Source of the DNA: Talpa occidentalis
Taxonomy: Eukaryota; Chordata; Mammalia; Eulipotyphla; Talpidae
Assembly (NCBI RefSeq): GCF_014898055.3
Contig: NW_023605083.1
Location: 63,528,228-63,592,227, forward strand
Direction of reading: 5' to 3'
Length of the DNA stretch: 64,000 nt
A program made the position numbers and the translations under genes. A model generated the notes under the pieces. That model did no database searches, was not told where the DNA came from, and saw nothing but the letters and a program-made list of their open reading frames with translations. Each line of letters begins with the position of its first letter. The first letter of the stretch is position 1. Below are positions 61,916 to 64,000 of this stretch, one piece after another.

Positions 61916-62440
61916 AAACACATCCTCTTATTTAGCTTCCTCTGTGATAATCGCTAAGACTACCTTTATTTGGTTATCTGTCTCCTTTATTCCTGCCAGG
62001 CCTCTTTGTTTGATTTGAATGTTAATCCCAACAGCTTTCTTCCTGAGGCCTCTTTGTAGGTGGTTTTATAGTCTCCACTAGAAGTCTGAGAACTTTCCTT
62101 TTCTGAGATCAAATTTCACTTAAATGGGGTGCTCTCTTTTTGGTGATTTCTTGTTCACTAGCTTTTATAATCATGAGAACTCTCCTATTTCTCACCTCGC
62201 CTGCCCAGTTACTGATCTGTTTTCAGTGAATATTTTACCCCTGACCAATCACCTGATTTTGTTGAACCTCTTGTTTTTGGTCTCCCTAGTTGTGCCATCT
62301 GTTCTTTTTTTTTTTTTTTAATGAAATAATTGTACATTTACTTAAAGTTGTAAGAAATAATACATTCTTTGCATACTTTGCCTAGTTTTTCCTAGAGGCA
62401 GCATTTTGCAAAACCATACTTACTACAACCAGAATATTGG
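61916..62440. other. Unassigned stretch
   Basis: A T run at 62,306 may begin a small insertion. Nothing named. Confidence 0.3.
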
Positions 62441-62810
62441 CTGTTATGGGCAGATTGTGTGCTCCCCAATTTCATATTGTTGAACCCCTAACCCCTGGTG
62501 CCTCAAAATGTGACTATATCTACAGATAGGAACTTTAAAGAGGTGACTAAATTAAAATGAGGTGTTAGGGTGGCCCTAATCCAATCTGACTGGTCCTCAT
62601 ATGGAATTTAGACACAAAAGAGACACCAGGATGCTTGCACAGAGGAAAGACCATGAAGGTTAAGGAGGATTTCAGAAGAAACCAAATCTGCTGACACCTT
62701 GATCCTGGACTTTTACCTTCCTGAATGTGAGAAAATGAATTTCTGTTTTTCGAGCTCCCCAGTCAATGGTACTTTGTTACGTATGCTTAAGCAGACATAT
62801 ACATGGACAT
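62441..62810 (+). repeat. MLT1-like solitary LTR
   Basis: TGTTATGGGCAGATTGTGTG, AACCCCTAACCCCTGGTGCC, GGTGGCCCTAATCCAATCTG, CAATGGTACTTTGTTACG: the full MLT1 order on the plus strand. Confidence 0.85.
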
Positions 62811-62814
62811 TGGC

Positions 62815-63560
62815 ACATTCCACCTTTATCAGATATGTGGTTTGAAAATGTCTGTAGTTTGTCTTTTAAACCTCTTAATATGAACTTAGAGCAAAAGATT
62901 TTATTTTATTAAAGATTTATTTATTTATGTGTACAAGAGCTGGGGTACAGGACAGAGATGTGGGGGGTGAGAAGATTCACCAGAGACAGTGGGGAGCAGA
63001 ACAAGCAGACTGACTGAAATACACTGCTAAGGGGAGCAGCGGGCGAGACTGGAGAGGTCTGCTGCACCGTGTGGGTTGCTCCCTGGCCAGCTGGGGATCA
63101 CAAGCTTGTGCTGCAGAGGCTGCGGATTGCTTCATAGTGCCATGCTTAACCCCTTGCGCCACCAGGGAGGCCCCAAAAGATTTTAGTTTTACCCATTCTT
63201 CCTTTTATGCATTGTACTTTATATGTTAGGTTTAAAAATTGTCTAGATCCTAATGATTTTGTCCTATGTTTTCTACAAGTTTTTTAGTTTGTTTTATACA
63301 GTAATTCATTTTGTGTCGGTTTTTACTAACGGTGTGAAGTTTAGGTGGAGGTGGTTTTTTGCCTTTGGAAGCCCAGTGGCTGCAGCACCACTTGTTGAGA
63401 AGGCCGTTGTCGTTTCTCCATTGAATTGCTTTTGTACCTTAGTGAAAGATCAGTTGAACATATGTGTAGGTTTGTGTCTTGGTCTGCTCCATCTGTTTTT
63501 ATGAGTGGATTTGAGGAGCATCCAAAAGTAAGCCTCTGCTGCCTTCCTGCTTCCTGAGGA
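62815..63560 (-). repeat. Old L1 ORF2 fragment split by a SINE
   Basis: TTATCAGATATGTGGTTTGA, then after the SINE CAGCACCACTTGTTGAGAAG: L1 ORF2 on the minus strand. Confidence 0.75.
62904..63173 (-). repeat. SINE
   Basis: Target duplication CAAAAGATTTTA at 62892-62903 and 63174-63185. Confidence 0.95.
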
Positions 63561-63810
63561 GTCCTTGTTCATTCTTAAGTATGATTATTTGGTATTATCT
63601 TGGAAAACTATTATTTTTGTATTGGTCAATGGGGAAAAATGTCTGTGCAGATTAAAAGAAAGGGAAGATTAGTAATTTGACTACTATTGATAGCTTTTTA
63701 AGATTTTGTGCCTTATAATGTAATAAGCCAATACATATTTGTTACAGAATTTAATTCTTTTCCAGACTATTCAAGTTAACAATTTTATGACAGTTCTGGT
63801 TCAATATATA
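63561..63810. other. Unassigned stretch
   Basis: Nothing recognised. Confidence 0.3.
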
Positions 63811-64000
63811 CTTTTATTTTTATATTTTTTTTATTATTGAGGTATCATTGGCTTACAACACTTACATGATTGAGGGGAACAGGTTCACACCTCCTCAGAT
63901 ACTCGTCTCAATATCCCACTGCCACCAGAGCATCGATATCCCTTTATCATATACTTTTCAGCCCCCTCCCACACTCTGCTCCTTGTTCTCTCCCTCGATT
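63811..64000 (-). repeat. L1 3' UTR, cut by the window end
   Basis: TTATTGAGGTATCATTGGCT and later C-rich CAGCCCCCTCCCACACTCTG resemble an L1 3' UTR. Confidence 0.6.

Noticed and set aside
1..64000. An undescribed multi-gene system
   Set aside because: Only one recognisable protein-coding gene and one promoter are present; all other coding similarity belongs to mobile-element relics.

Overview
This window is nuclear DNA of a placental mammal. It has split genes with GT-AG introns and one CpG island, and it is littered with ancient mammalian repeats (MIR, L2, MER5A-like, MLT1-like LTRs, L1). The most abundant repeat is a tRNA-derived SINE of roughly 270-300 bp; I count about 50 copies. Its head (start GGGCCTCCC, A-box-like TGGCGCAGCGGTTGAG, B-box GGTTCGATCCC) is joined to an unrelated body and a TAAATAAATAAATCTTT tail. 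It is not the primate Alu, carnivore CAN, horse ERE or ruminant Bov type as I know them. I suspect a laurasiatherian such as a rhinolophoid bat or a pangolin, but I cannot settle the species.

Positions 1 to about 46,300 hold HSDL2 (hydroxysteroid dehydrogenase-like 2) on the + strand. Exons 2 to 11 are all present with intact splice sites and an unbroken reading frame. Exon 1 (first six residues) and the promoter lie to the left of the window. The ten exons give residues 7-418, the human length. They encode a short-chain dehydrogenase/reductase domain (TGxxxGxG, NNAS, YxxxK), a linker, and an SCP2 sterol-carrier domain ending in the peroxisomal signal AKL. The introns, especially intron 8 (10.9 kb), are largely retroelements.

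Positions 46,300-52,650 are intergenic: an MLT1-like LTR, a young SINE, old L1 and MIR pieces, and an LTR-like segment with a short repeat just upstream of the CpG island. Positions 52,690-53,900 are a strong CpG island with a GC-box array. From conserved human gene order (HSDL2 then KIAA1958, both on the same strand) this is most likely the promoter and non-coding first exon of KIAA1958. Positions 53,900-64,000 would then be its first intron, with almost no SINEs before 59,700 and repeats again after that.

I found no operon, CRISPR array, defence system or other novel multi-gene system, and none is expected here. The interesting signals are retrotransposon events: an L1-SINE chimera sharing one perfect 17-bp target duplication beside the last HSDL2 exon; a probable processed retrocopy of an unidentified transcript; SINEs nested in SINEs; three loci where two SINEs share one target duplication; a near-identical young SINE subfamily with an extended tail; a strong antisense bias of SINEs in HSDL2; and a dispersed LTR-like repeat that I cannot name.
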